Notes under the pieces: generated by a model | The model's input: the letters and a program-made list of their open reading frames with translations, nothing else | Database searches by the model: none | Told to the model about the DNA's origin: nothing | Position numbers and translations under genes: made by a program | Source: Jejuia algarum | GTDB lineage: Bacteria > Bacteroidota > Bacteroidia > Flavobacteriales > Flavobacteriaceae | Reading direction: 5' to 3' | Length of the DNA stretch: 64,000 nucleotides | Assembly (NCBI GenBank): GCA_947495775.1 | Contig: CANMAQ010000005.1 | Coordinates: 1-64,000 of the forward strand | In this document: in pieces, positions 36,739 to 47,149 of the stretch | How positions within the stretch are numbered: position 1 is the stretch's first letter | Layout of the letters: every line of letters begins with the position of its first letter

Positions 36739-38109
36739 ATGGCTCAGAAACCAAGTATACCGAAAGGCACTAGAGATTTTAACCCAGAAGATGTTGCGAA
36801 ACGCAACTATATTTTTAACACCATACGTGGTGCATTTCAAACCTTTGGTTTTCAGCCTATAGAAACACCAAGTTTTGAGAATTCCGATACTTTAATGGGG
36901 AAATACGGTGAAGAAGGAGATCGTTTAATTTTTAAAATTTTAAATTCTGGAGATTATTTAGCGAAAGCAAATACAAGTGCTTACGAGGCTAAAGATGCTA
37001 CTAAATTAACGGCTAGTATTTCAGAAAAAGCATTGCGTTACGATTTAACGGTACCATTTGCGCGTTATGTGGTGCAGCACCAAAACGAGATTGAGTTTCC
37101 TTTTAAACGCTACCAGATCCAACCTGTTTGGCGTGCAGATCGTCCGCAGAAAGGCCGTTTTAGAGAGTTTTTTCAATGTGATGCAGATGTGGTGGGCAGT
37201 ACCTCTTTATGGCAAGAAGTAGAATTTGTACAGCTTTACGATAGCGTATTTTCTGCGTTAAAGCTAGAAGGCGTAACGATTAAAATTAATAACCGAAAAA
37301 TACTATCTGGTATTGCAGAGGTGATTGGTGCGAGTGATAAGTTAATCGATTTTACAGTCGCTTTAGACAAATTAGATAAAATAGGAGAAGACAACGTAAA
37401 AGCAGAAATGCTTGCTAAAGGCGTGCCGCAGTCTGGTATAGATAAACTACAGCCTTTATTTTCGATATCGGGAGATTTTGAAGCTCAAATTAAAAGCTTA
37501 GCAGAGATTTTAGCAACTTCAGAAGAAGGCCAAAAAGGCATAGAAGAACTAAGCTTTATAAACGAGGCCATTTCACAATTAGGGTTGGAGACAGCACGAT
37601 TAGAACTGGATGTAACCTTAGCTAGAGGTTTAAATTATTATACAGGGGCCATCTTTGAAGTCGCAGCACCAGAAGGTGTGAAAATGGGATCTATAGGCGG
37701 TGGTGGCCGTTACGACGATCTTACAGGTATTTTTGGGATGAAACAGATGAGTGGTGTTGGTATTAGTTTTGGTTTAGATAGAATTTATCTGGTATTAGAA
37801 GAATTAGGCCTATTCCCAGAGACTGTTTCTAAAACTGTAGAAGTGCTTTTTATAAACTTTGGAGCTGCCGAAGCTTTATTTTGCTTAAAAGCCATCAAAT
37901 ACCTAAGACAACAAGGGGTTAATGCCGAATTGTATCCTGATAAGGCTAAGATGAAAAAGCAAATGATGCATGCCAATAAGCGCCGTATTCCTTATGTTGT
38001 TCTGGTAGGTGAAGAAGAAATGAACGCTAATAGCTATACCTTAAAAGATATGAATTCTGGAACGCAGAATACATTACCTTTAGAGGAACTGTTAAACGTG
38101 TTGGCATAA
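36739..38109 (+). CDS. hisS: Histidyl-tRNA synthetase
   Basis: The 456-aa class II synthetase starts MAQKPSIPKGTRDFNPED; a start 15 bp upstream is possible but less typical. Motifs are the GTRDF N-terminus, RYDLTVPFARYV (motif 2 region), FREFFQCDADVVG, ARGLNYYTGAIFE and GSIGGGGRYDDL (motif 3 region). The C-terminal anticodon-binding domain is at about 365–456. It charges tRNA-His. Confidence 0.96.
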   Translation: MAQKPSIPKGTRDFNPEDVAKRNYIFNTIRGAFQTFGFQPIETPSFENSDTLMGKYGEEGDRLIFKILNSGDYLAKANTSAYEAKDATKLTASISEKALRYDLTVPFARYVVQHQNEIEFPFKRYQIQPVWRADRPQKGRFREFFQCDADVVGSTSLWQEVEFVQLYDSVFSALKLEGVTIKINNRKILSGIAEVIGASDKLIDFTVALDKLDKIGEDNVKAEMLAKGVPQSGIDKLQPLFSISGDFEAQIKSLAEILATSEEGQKGIEELSFINEAISQLGLETARLELDVTLARGLNYYTGAIFEVAAPEGVKMGSIGGGGRYDDLTGIFGMKQMSGVGISFGLDRIYLVLEELGLFPETVSKTVEVLFINFGAAEALFCLKAIKYLRQQGVNAELYPDKAKMKKQMMHANKRRIPYVVLVGEEEMNANSYTLKDMNSGTQNTLPLEELLNVLA

Positions 38110-38328
38110 TTGCAAGACGAATACCAACACGAGCTGTATGTAAGTGTTTTAAACTTATAAGATAAATACTGTTGTTTTCAGGACAGATCAGTATGGTTTT
38201 TTCTATGATATGATTTAATTTTCGGGGCTGTTCCATAGCGTATCGCTTACGTGATTTTTAGATGTATATAAACTATAGAACAGAATAGCAATTTCAAGAC
38301 CTCACATTAAAAAGATGATTTATAAATA

Positions 38329-41319
38329 ATGAAGAATATGTTAAAAATTAAGAGTGTATGCATTTTAATGCTGCTGGTGTTTATGAGCACAATAGCTTGC
38401 GAAAGTGTAACAAGCAGTACGACTAGTGGCGACTTCGAAACAACCAGAACCAAATACAATTTTAACCCAGATTGGAAATTTGTAAAGGAAAACCCAGAGA
38501 ATGCACAAGATCTTGCTTTTAATGATGCGTCTTGGGCTACAGTGAGTTGTCCGCATACGTTTAACGATATAGATACTTTTGATGATTTAAGCCATGGACA
38601 TCACGACGGCGAAGATAACCATTGGCGTGGTACGGTATGGTACCGCAAACACTTTAAATTACCTGCAAAAGATGCTGGTAAAAAAGTGTTTATAGAATTT
38701 GAGTCGGTACGCCAAATTGCAGATGTTTATATAAATGGAACGCATGTAGGGCAAAACCAAACGGGCTTTATTCCTTTTGGTTTTGATTTAACACCACACC
38801 TTAAAGCAGGAGAAGACAATGTAATTGCCGTAAAAGTAAATAACGATAGAGGCGATCATTTTAGAAAAAACTTCCCTTTGGTATGGCATCACGAACACTG
38901 GCATCCTAACCACGGTGGGATATACAGAAATGTGTTTTTACATGTCACCGATCCGTTACATATTACATTGCCTTTATATGATAATTTAGAAACTTTAGGC
39001 ACTTATGTTTATGCCGAAAATATAAGCAAAGCACAGGCAGATGTGAATGTTAATGCAGAGATTCAAAATGAATACGATACTGCTAAAAAGGTACAGTTCG
39101 AAGCCAAAATTTTTGATAATACTGGAAATCTGGTCACAGTCGCTAGAGCAGAGCAAGAGATCGCTGCGGGACAAAAATTTATGTTTGAAACGGTAGCAAA
39201 GGTAGAGAATCCTAATTTATGGTATACCAGACATCCTTACATGTATACTGTAGAAAGTGTTTTAAAAGTAGATGGAAAGGCGGTAGATTCTTATAATACG
39301 CCCTTAGGCATACGAACATTCGAATTTAATAAAGACACAGGCTTTTCTAATAATGGAGAATATGCTAAGTTACACGGTTGGGGACAAAAACCAACCAATA
39401 CCTGGGCAGGTTTAGGTGCCGCCTTACCAGATTGGTTACGCGACCACACTTATCAACTTATGGATGAAGCAGGCGGTAATTTTATACGTTGGGGACACTG
39501 TGCAGGATCTCCTGCTGAAATCGCCATGGGAGACAAATATGGCTTCGTGACTTTAATGCCTGGTGTAAGTGGCGAATCTGAAGATGAAGGCGAAACTTGG
39601 GATATTCGTATCAAAGCCTTTAAAGATATGATTGTATATTATAGAAATCATCCTTCTATAGGCATTTGGGAAGGTGGTAACTGGGCAGAAACAGAAGCCC
39701 ATTATAAAGAAATTCTTAGTATTATAGACACTTTCGATCCTAAAGGGAAACGCCTTATGGGACACCGAAGAGCAGATGTTAAAAATGACTCTGAAGGTTA
39801 TGTTTCTATCGAAATAGGCACAGAAGGTTGGGAACGCGAATACCCTAATCTACCAGTTGTAGAGAGTGAATACAATAGGGAAGAAGCTCCAAGACGTATT
39901 TGGGATAAACAGTCTCCAGATGACAATTTTTACAGTCATCCTAATATTGATAAAAACACATACAAGCTAAGTTCTGAAGAGTTTGCCGTAAAGCAAGCAT
40001 TCCATTGGTGGACAAAGATGGGCAAAAAGGCGTATCACGTTGGTGGTGCGAATTGGATATTTACAGATGGTCCTCATGGTGGACGTTGCCCCACAGAAGT
40101 TACCAGAGCAAGTGGAGAGGTAGATGCTGTACGTTTGCCTAAAGAAGCATTTTATGCCTTGAAAGCCATGTGGCGTCCAGAACCTCAGGTGCATATTGTA
40201 GGACACTGGAATTACAAACCAGGTACTAAGAAAACGATGTACGTGATGTCTAACTGTGCTGCAGTTAAATTGTATGTTAACGGTAAATTAATAGGTACCG
40301 ATACGAAGCCTGAAAATGGTTATGTGTATCGATTTGATAATGTCGCTTGGGAACCAGGTACAATTAAAGCCGAAGGTTTGATAAAAGAGGCCTTAAAAAC
40401 CACACAAACTAAAACCACAGCTGGAGCACCTGTAGCTTTAAAATTAACACCAATTACAGGGCCTAAAGGGTGGCTCGCTGATGGCTCGGATGTTGCATTA
40501 ATAGATATAGAGGTGGTAGATGCTAACGGTAAACGCTGTCCTTTAGCTAAAGGGCGTGTCGATTTTACAATTGAAGGCCCTGGCCTTTGGAGAGGTGGTT
40601 ACAACAGTGGCAAACCTAACAGTACTAATAATTTGTATTTAGATATAGAAGCAGGTATTAACCGTGTTGCTGTGCGTTCACTTTTAAATGCAGGTACTGT
40701 AACGTTAACAGCAACGCAACAAGGCCTAAAAGCGGCAGAACTAAGCGTAACGTCGTTACCTGTAGTTCTTGAAGGTGGTCTTACCACAGCATTACCGCAG
40801 GTTTATGAGAATGTATTAACAGAAGAGCCTCTACCTTTACATACACCTAAAATACCAACGTATGTACCAGGTATTAAAAACAGAAGTAAATTATTTACAA
40901 AGTTTAGCTATACTGGTGATGGTAAAGCGGTATTGCGTACCAATATGCATTGGGGAAAGAAGACTTACACAGATATGGAACATAACTATACGGTGCTTCC
41001 TAAATACCTTAATGGTGCAGAATATGTAAGAACGCCTAATTCTGATAAGCGCTATTGGGCTAGAGATCAATTGCAGTTCATAGCAGGAGAGAAGATGCAT
41101 ATTTATGTATTGCATGATGATACCGTGCCGCGTCCAGAATTTTTACGTAACAGTTATAAAGATAATGGCGACAATGTAAAAATAGGTAAAGTTGTCATGT
41201 CTGTTTTTCATCGTGTAGCAGAACCAGGCGAAAGTATTATTATGGCAGGGAATACAGATGGCGATGCGCCTAAAGATTGTAGAATGTATACCGTTATGGG
41301 AAAACCATTTAAGTACTAA
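38329..41319 (+). CDS. Exported glycoside hydrolase family 2 protein (β-galactosidase-like)
   Basis: The 996-aa protein has a signal peptide ending in a lipobox-like TIAC (Cys24), so it is probably a lipoprotein. Domains are the GH2 sugar-binding fold (about 45–205, with WRGTVWYRKHF and FESVRQIADVYING), an Ig-like domain (about 210–335), a TIM barrel (about 340–620) and C-terminal β-sandwich domains (about 640–990). The nucleophile candidate is Glu514 in ESEYN. The acid/base motif is unusual: after RNHPSIGIW it reads EGGNW, putting Trp452 where most GH2 enzymes have the Glu of G-N-E. Glu448 or Glu454 might substitute. The substrate is not readable; a marine polysaccharide is likely given the adjacent sulfatase. 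Confidence 0.87.
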   Translation: MKNMLKIKSVCILMLLVFMSTIACESVTSSTTSGDFETTRTKYNFNPDWKFVKENPENAQDLAFNDASWATVSCPHTFNDIDTFDDLSHGHHDGEDNHWRGTVWYRKHFKLPAKDAGKKVFIEFESVRQIADVYINGTHVGQNQTGFIPFGFDLTPHLKAGEDNVIAVKVNNDRGDHFRKNFPLVWHHEHWHPNHGGIYRNVFLHVTDPLHITLPLYDNLETLGTYVYAENISKAQADVNVNAEIQNEYDTAKKVQFEAKIFDNTGNLVTVARAEQEIAAGQKFMFETVAKVENPNLWYTRHPYMYTVESVLKVDGKAVDSYNTPLGIRTFEFNKDTGFSNNGEYAKLHGWGQKPTNTWAGLGAALPDWLRDHTYQLMDEAGGNFIRWGHCAGSPAEIAMGDKYGFVTLMPGVSGESEDEGETWDIRIKAFKDMIVYYRNHPSIGIWEGGNWAETEAHYKEILSIIDTFDPKGKRLMGHRRADVKNDSEGYVSIEIGTEGWEREYPNLPVVESEYNREEAPRRIWDKQSPDDNFYSHPNIDKNTYKLSSEEFAVKQAFHWWTKMGKKAYHVGGANWIFTDGPHGGRCPTEVTRASGEVDAVRLPKEAFYALKAMWRPEPQVHIVGHWNYKPGTKKTMYVMSNCAAVKLYVNGKLIGTDTKPENGYVYRFDNVAWEPGTIKAEGLIKEALKTTQTKTTAGAPVALKLTPITGPKGWLADGSDVALIDIEVVDANGKRCPLAKGRVDFTIEGPGLWRGGYNSGKPNSTNNLYLDIEAGINRVAVRSLLNAGTVTLTATQQGLKAAELSVTSLPVVLEGGLTTALPQVYENVLTEEPLPLHTPKIPTYVPGIKNRSKLFTKFSYTGDGKAVLRTNMHWGKKTYTDMEHNYTVLPKYLNGAEYVRTPNSDKRYWARDQLQFIAGEKMHIYVLHDDTVPRPEFLRNSYKDNGDNVKIGKVVMSVFHRVAEPGESIIMAGNTDGDAPKDCRMYTVMGKPFKY

Positions 41320-41349
41320 GCGTTTCTATAACAGATAAATAAAAAAGGA

Positions 41350-41377
41350 GACTGTTTGAAAAAACAGTCTTTTTTTT
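41350..41377 (+). terminator. Terminator of the GH2 gene
   Basis: GACTGTTT/AAACAGTC, an 8-bp stem with a 4-nt loop, is followed by eight T residues, 31 bp after the GH2 stop. Confidence 0.85.
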
Positions 41378-41587
41378 GCAGTTATGCGCCCTCTTTTAAT
41401 GCATAATTGGGGTGTAACCCCAAAAAGCTGTAGCGCTGTCTTGTAATACGGTTTATGAGTTGGAATGCACAAAAAAAATAACAGGCCTATGTTTGAAGGT
41501 ATAAATAGCACATAAAGGAGGCATTATTTTACCTTGTGCATAACATCAGTATCAAGACAAAAGGAATTCCTGTAGCTACTAAAATAA

Positions 41588-41619
41588 AAAACCGCCTAAA
41601 TTAATTTTTAGACGGTTTT
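41588..41619 (-). terminator. Terminator of the LamG/T9SS gene
   Basis: On the minus strand AAAACCGTCTAAA pairs with TTTAGGCGGTTTT (one G·T wobble) and runs into T residues. The wobble makes it stable only in this orientation, matching the minus-strand gene. Confidence 0.75.
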
Positions 41620-41663
41620 CTTTTTATCAGGCATTCTAAGGTTTTAGAATTTTTATTAGAATT

Positions 41664-44600
41664 CTAATTCATAACAATTTTTTTAGAAAGTTGCCCGTGG
41701 TTAGTGGTTACAGAAACAATATAGATACCAGCACTCATCTTAGGAATGCGATTGGTAATGCGTTTTTGAGTTGTAGTGTTTGCGGTATGTGTCATTAATT
41801 GGCCAACGTTATTGTATATTTTAATCGCATGCACTTCTAAGCCATTAGGATTGTGTACCATAATACTACGGTTATCATTTACATAATGCACCTCTAAGGT
41901 CTCTAAAGTAGAGGTGTTGGTGCTTAGGGGTTCAGAATGTTCAAAAACCAATTCAAAACGCGCATTGTAAGTCCCTTTTTCTAAGAAGACTTCAAAATTT
42001 TCAGCACGTAAATCATGATAAATGCCTGTGGTTTTGTCATGAAGAAAAAGTTCTAGATGAGGTGCCACCTGTTCTAAGGTATCAATTTTAATGACTGCAA
42101 TTCCCGCGGTATTAATTTTTACACCAAGGGCTAGTTTCTGGTCGCTATTAAAACGGTCAATGGCTTGTATTACTAAGTTATCGTTTTCGGTTACCCAATA
42201 CATGTCCTCTAAATTATCTTCTATTAAACGCGCATCATAACCCAGATCGAATCCTGTAGAAGCATTCGCATCTTCACTGATTAGAATTTGACGGTAATAC
42301 CCACCTGGTGCATCTAGCATGAGTTTTATTTTTTGCCGCTCATCACTAGCACTGTTTAATGTTTTTAGGTTAGAAATGCCTTTAGCAAATACAGATGTAG
42401 CGCCCCCTTCTTTTTGAAATGCGCGTTGGCTGTTGTTAAAGGAGACATGGCCTCCAGCATCTGCGATTACAAAGAAACCTTGGCCTACAGGGATGTAACG
42501 TCCTGGGGTTTTCGAGCCAGACAGTCCTGTGGCATTAATTCTAACATCATTACTTATGGCAACAATACCGCCCGCAAGTGTATAGGTGGCGTAACCGCCT
42601 TCATAGCTTGATAATTGGTGCGAACCACCACCAAAATGATCCCAAAAGTAAAGCGTACCATCTATAATGTTACTTGCTGCTCTACCACCGCCATCACTAA
42701 TATTGTCAAGAATAAATGCGTTGGCATCTATAGCAGACGGGTAGGGGTTGCCTACTAAATAATCGTTACCAGCAGATAACGGTAAACTAATAGCGCCGTT
42801 ATTTGGTTTTCCTTCAAACACATAATTTTGAGTATCGGTGAGTACTCCTCCTGTATCTGCAACTCCTTTCATAGAGAAGCCTTCGCCCACATTAATTAAA
42901 CTGCTGCTTTTTACCTGTACCCAAGAAGAGAAATCATTACCAATTGCATTTGTAAATTTCCATATCCAATAGTTCGCAATGCTAATATCATTGTTAGAAA
43001 CGCTACCATTAAATGAATTTGAGACAAAGGTGATGTTATTAGGGGTGGCAGATATGGTGCCATTTTTTAAGATGTTATCATTGAGTCTGTAAGGCGTATT
43101 ATTGCTAGCTCCATTTACAACACTAACTGGTGAGGACCAGTAATTATAGGTATAAAGGTCTTTAGTGCCTTGTTGGTCTTTTTGCAAGGTACCTGTACTT
43201 GTCACATCAAGATCGCTATTGGTGTCTTGAAGCAATTGGGATTCGCCTTCTAAATCGAGTACACCATCTAATTTTAAATGGTGAGACACGGTTAAAGCAT
43301 AACCTGTATGTGTCGCATTGTCTCCCGCGATGCTTAATTTACCACCGCTATTTACGGTTATTGATAGGAGGGTTCTATTGTCTTCTTTCGATGTTGGAAT
43401 AAGTGCTGTATTCGCATTATCTAAGGTGACTTCATGGTTTATGACGGCAATGTTACAATCTATAGTTTCTAAAGCGTCTAAGTAAGATACAACGCCTGGT
43501 AAATACTGTACGGTACCGTTTAACCAGGTATTAGGATCATCCCAACTTCCGTTTTGGGCTGTTTGGTAGGGGATTGGCGCGGTTTGGGCATCTAGATTAT
43601 TGTAATTAATCATAGAAGCGTCATTACCATTGCTAGAAGCGTCTTTTATGCTTCCAAAGACAAGGTTACTCATGGGGTAATAGGCTAATAAATTAGACCA
43701 TGGGATGCTATTAATCTCGTTACGTGTGGTGGTTGAGGGGAGCACCTTACCGTTTACGAAATTAGAGTTATTCTCTATTTCTTGATTCATTATGTAGCGA
43801 ATTTGGTTTGCAGATAAAGCGGTGTTCCAAACACGCACCTCGTCTACGCTACCCTGAGTACGCTGTTGCCTGTTGATATGATGTGCAGCACCTATTAAAA
43901 AGTGCGCATCTGAAGCTGTGGTCATCGGGTTTAATGTCGTGTCTATGTCTTCTTCAAAACCATCTATAAAAAGACGGGTTGTATTCGAAAGTGCATCGTA
44001 AGAAGCTGCAATATGGTGCCATTCGTTTTCTGGAATGGTTGCTGAGGTCTGCAAGACATTGTTAGAACTATCATCAGGGTCTCTCCACACCATTCTAAAT
44101 TGCCCATTAGAATTGATTCTAAAAGCGTAACCATGAGTATAAAAACCATCAGGATCTGTGGGGGAGTTTTGATTGAAATAATTACGTTTAGAAATGATAT
44201 CAAAGGTATCAGTTCCGGGGTTGCGTTTTACCCAGGCACTAATGGTAAAATCGGTATTGGCTAAGTCGTTAACATTCCCAGCCGTTAAATAAGCATCAGT
44301 TCCATCAAAGGCTAAAGATCGTGCTAGTGTTGCCGATTCTTGAGTGGCTCCAAAAGTAATGTATTTAGTACCTTCAAAATAAAAATCAACCTCAAGGTCT
44401 GTTCCAGAGGGCTCCATGGTTGCAGAGGTGACATTAGTGGTAAAGGCCGCATCGTCGGCAACAATCATAATATAGGTTTCTCCACCAGCATTAGCCGCAG
44501 CGACCATGGCTTCTGGTATGGCTACTTTTACGGTTGGGACAGAGTCTGTAACCACAATTTTCCATGTTCTAGAGATTGGTGTGGCTGTTACGCTAGTAGC

Positions 44601-46814
44601 CACTCCTGTACCAGCACCAAAATCTTTAGTGATGTCTGTACCTGCGGTAAGCGCACCATCATTATGGCCCCACATTAAAAATGTTTTGTCTGCGAAGAAT
44701 GCTTTTGTATTGCTACTGTTTGTATTAGCAATGGTTTTTAAGCCTATGGTAATGGCGTCTGTAGTTGCACTATTTCGAGACTGTTTCTGGTCTAAATCAG
44801 AAGCATCGTCGCGACCAATACCAGTCACATTAAAATTATGGCCTGTGTGTAAGGCTTGGTTCCAAATGATACGATTGTCTGAATCTACGTAATCTTGAGA
44901 AGTACCGTTAGTACCTAAAGTCATCCCGTATTTTATGGCGAGATACGATTCTATTTGGTTGCGCTCATCACTTGTAATAGCGCCATTGTAAATTAAAACC
45001 TCTGCGATACCACCGTCCCATCGTCTCGATGGATTTGTAGGGTGGCTTCCTATGCCCGCAGTTATGCTGCTAGGTAAGGTATTAAGGGCGGTGGTGGCGT
45101 TACCTTGGGACTCTCCAGCATTAAATAGTTCTGCGTTAGCATTGGCTACAAAATCGTAATTTAAAAGAAAAGGCGTATTTTCTGCAATTGTCGTACTTAC
45201 GATCCCAGATGGTGTACTGCCATTAAAATAACGGCCCTGCGCAGTTGTAGTTGCGGTTTGTTCTAAGGTTACAGCACCAAAACCACCACCATTTAAATTT
45301 AATATATTTCGGGTGGTACCAGGATAAGTGCCTTCTCCTACCACAAAAATAGACATAGTGCCATTAGAGGGGATGGTTGTAGCCATATCGTGGTTGCTAC
45401 CATCAAAATCTATAGTTGGGTTAAAATTAAGGCCGTTTTCAGTATAGATGGGACGTGCCGTTCCTGTATTTTGTAAGGCATGGCGGCCATTGCCACTGCT
45501 GTCTAACCAATTTAAAACGGTATTTGTGTTTTCGGCAGGAGTACCATTAGTAGCTTCTGGGCCTTTATCGGCTTTTAGCCAAAGGTTAATGTTTGCTGTG
45601 ATGGCGGCAGGACCTTTTATAGGAGGTACAAAATTAACCACTTGTAATTCGGTGCTAATCGTAGAGGTACCACTACCAGCTCTATGGGTCCACACTTCTA
45701 CTTCGGTAAGTGAATTGAAACTGTAATTTTTCCAACCACGACCATATCCAGCTCCAGTACCACTGTGGTATGTAGAACCTAAGATTAGCGCTTGATTTAA
45801 ATCGGTAAGACCAGCAGAAGTGATGTTTACCTGTATGCTTTTGTCGAAACCCGTATCTGTATATCTGCTTACAGAAATTTCAGAATTATTTAAAACATGA
45901 ACAAAATGGCGGTTGCTACCATCGGAATCATGGGTGCTAAAGAAATTCCATTGTACAGAAGCCGTGTCTCCGCCAGGCGTTAAAGTAGGCCAGTTGTCGG
46001 CATGTGAATCATTTGTCCCAGCAGGTGCTGTATCACCACGGTGGTGGCCAAAAATAATAGCATTGTTCCAAGCGCTTACATTTGCAGTAGCTCCAGTACT
46101 ACCATCTGCATCTGCATGTAGCGCAATGCTGCCACTAGCGTTGGCGACAGCGCCAGAATCGCCATGTAAAACGGTCCAGTTGTATCCTGTAAATTCTACA
46201 AGTGTAATATATACTTTAACATGAGGTGTTGCTGTTCCTCCTTTTTCGACAACAAGGTTTGTTGCACTATTAAGATAAGCAATAGCAGTTCCAGAGTCTG
46301 CATCGTCTATTGCAGCGTTATTCATGATGCCTGTAATGAAAGGAATGCATTTGTCTTTATTGGTAATTCCAGAAATGGGTTGATTTACCATATAGGTACC
46401 GCCATTAAGGTCTATTTCATAACGGCCTCTTACAATCATTTCGTTGGCCCCACCAGAAACACCTGTGTATTCCCATATAGAGGTGTTAAAACGGTTGTTT
46501 TCTGCGGTAGATGTACTTTCCCTGTAGTAGGTTAATGTTGAGGTGTTTGTCAGTACACGTGCACCGGCCATATCATGACCTTCCTTAGCGTTACTATTTG
46601 CATCTGGCCCCGCATGAGTTTTGCGGTTATTAGTTGCTATGGCAATAGCGTTATTAAGAGATGTAATAGGGGTAAAGGAGGTGTTTGTACCACCAGTGGC
46701 GCCAATATCATCTTGCAGATGCTGTAGTTTAAAATCTTGTGCTGTGGCTTTAAAAGTAGTGCTTAATACGACTACTAAGAGAAGGCATGTCATTGTGGGG
46801 ATTTTGACTTTCAT
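41664..46814 (-). CDS. Giant exported LamG-domain protein with T9SS sorting domain
   Basis: The 1716-aa protein has a signal peptide (about 1–25, cut at TAQ). Its N-terminal region (about 30–400) has no family I recognise. A concanavalin-like segment begins LWLKADKGPEATNG (about 408–600), then ANINLWL/GHNDG-type repeats, a LamG domain (about 830–1045; SLAFDGTDAYLTAGNVND, WHHIAASYDALSNTTRLFID), a long β-rich region, and a C-terminal type A T9SS sorting domain (about 1640–1716, ending KIVMN). It should be exported through T9SS and anchored or released at the surface. It is divergent from the sulfatase and probably binds or processes the same glycan. Confidence 0.85.
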   Translation of the reverse strand: MKVKIPTMTCLLLVVVLSTTFKATAQDFKLQHLQDDIGATGGTNTSFTPITSLNNAIAIATNNRKTHAGPDANSNAKEGHDMAGARVLTNTSTLTYYRESTSTAENNRFNTSIWEYTGVSGGANEMIVRGRYEIDLNGGTYMVNQPISGITNKDKCIPFITGIMNNAAIDDADSGTAIAYLNSATNLVVEKGGTATPHVKVYITLVEFTGYNWTVLHGDSGAVANASGSIALHADADGSTGATANVSAWNNAIIFGHHRGDTAPAGTNDSHADNWPTLTPGGDTASVQWNFFSTHDSDGSNRHFVHVLNNSEISVSRYTDTGFDKSIQVNITSAGLTDLNQALILGSTYHSGTGAGYGRGWKNYSFNSLTEVEVWTHRAGSGTSTISTELQVVNFVPPIKGPAAITANINLWLKADKGPEATNGTPAENTNTVLNWLDSSGNGRHALQNTGTARPIYTENGLNFNPTIDFDGSNHDMATTIPSNGTMSIFVVGEGTYPGTTRNILNLNGGGFGAVTLEQTATTTAQGRYFNGSTPSGIVSTTIAENTPFLLNYDFVANANAELFNAGESQGNATTALNTLPSSITAGIGSHPTNPSRRWDGGIAEVLIYNGAITSDERNQIESYLAIKYGMTLGTNGTSQDYVDSDNRIIWNQALHTGHNFNVTGIGRDDASDLDQKQSRNSATTDAITIGLKTIANTNSSNTKAFFADKTFLMWGHNDGALTAGTDITKDFGAGTGVATSVTATPISRTWKIVVTDSVPTVKVAIPEAMVAAANAGGETYIMIVADDAAFTTNVTSATMEPSGTDLEVDFYFEGTKYITFGATQESATLARSLAFDGTDAYLTAGNVNDLANTDFTISAWVKRNPGTDTFDIISKRNYFNQNSPTDPDGFYTHGYAFRINSNGQFRMVWRDPDDSSNNVLQTSATIPENEWHHIAASYDALSNTTRLFIDGFEEDIDTTLNPMTTASDAHFLIGAAHHINRQQRTQGSVDEVRVWNTALSANQIRYIMNQEIENNSNFVNGKVLPSTTTRNEINSIPWSNLLAYYPMSNLVFGSIKDASSNGNDASMINYNNLDAQTAPIPYQTAQNGSWDDPNTWLNGTVQYLPGVVSYLDALETIDCNIAVINHEVTLDNANTALIPTSKEDNRTLLSITVNSGGKLSIAGDNATHTGYALTVSHHLKLDGVLDLEGESQLLQDTNSDLDVTSTGTLQKDQQGTKDLYTYNYWSSPVSVVNGASNNTPYRLNDNILKNGTISATPNNITFVSNSFNGSVSNNDISIANYWIWKFTNAIGNDFSSWVQVKSSSLINVGEGFSMKGVADTGGVLTDTQNYVFEGKPNNGAISLPLSAGNDYLVGNPYPSAIDANAFILDNISDGGGRAASNIIDGTLYFWDHFGGGSHQLSSYEGGYATYTLAGGIVAISNDVRINATGLSGSKTPGRYIPVGQGFFVIADAGGHVSFNNSQRAFQKEGGATSVFAKGISNLKTLNSASDERQKIKLMLDAPGGYYRQILISEDANASTGFDLGYDARLIEDNLEDMYWVTENDNLVIQAIDRFNSDQKLALGVKINTAGIAVIKIDTLEQVAPHLELFLHDKTTGIYHDLRAENFEVFLEKGTYNARFELVFEHSEPLSTNTSTLETLEVHYVNDNRSIMVHNPNGLEVHAIKIYNNVGQLMTHTANTTTQKRITNRIPKMSAGIYIVSVTTNHGQLSKKIVMN

Positions 46815-46852
46815 AATGTGTTAGGGTTTGTTGCGGAAGTTAATAGTTAGTT

Positions 46853-46883
46853 CAAACTTATGTAAAAATCCTACAAGATGCAA
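46853..46883 (-). promoter_or_regulatory. Promoter of the LamG/T9SS gene
   Basis: On the minus strand TTG (46881–46883) is followed after 20 bp by TAAGTTTG (46853–46860), matching the Bacteroidota −33/−7 consensus in both elements and spacing. It lies 38 bp upstream of the ATG. Confidence 0.6.
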
Positions 46884-47090
46884 GAAAAATACGATGAAAT
46901 ACATTTATTTCATTATTTATTCTTACAAATTAATGTTGTTTTGTACTACAAAATAGAAAATGTGAAATGAGGTTCAACCTTGATGTGAGCTGCGTTTCGA
47001 CTTTATTTTCAGTAGGTTATGATGATGTGAAAAGCCCACATAATTATTTTTTTACCAGATGCAGTTCTAAATTAAATAACTCACAGTCTA

Positions 47091-47098
47091 TATGTTTG
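47091..47098 (+). promoter_or_regulatory. Candidate sulfatase −7 element
   Basis: TATGTTTG matches TAnnTTTG, 51 nt before the preferred ATG. No TTG is found at the usual distance upstream. Confidence 0.35.
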
Positions 47099-47149
47099 TA
47101 TGAAAAATCTTTCTATATTGCACTACTTAACACCTCTAAAACTATAGAC

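Larger units (their letters stand above)
41320..41663. other. Convergent intergenic region with two terminators
   Basis: No gene is seen. It separates the GH2 gene from the minus-strand LamG gene and contains one terminator for each, listed separately. Confidence 0.6.
46815..47149. other. Divergent promoter region between LamG and sulfatase genes
   Basis: No gene is seen. It holds a well-spaced minus-strand promoter (46853–46883) and a plus-strand −7 candidate TATGTTTG (47091–47098). The sulfatase frame is open back to 46967, but that part has no signal-peptide character. Confidence 0.55.

Noticed and set aside
46967..47149. Longer sulfatase start at 46967
   Set aside because: It would bury the signal peptide 61 residues inside the protein.
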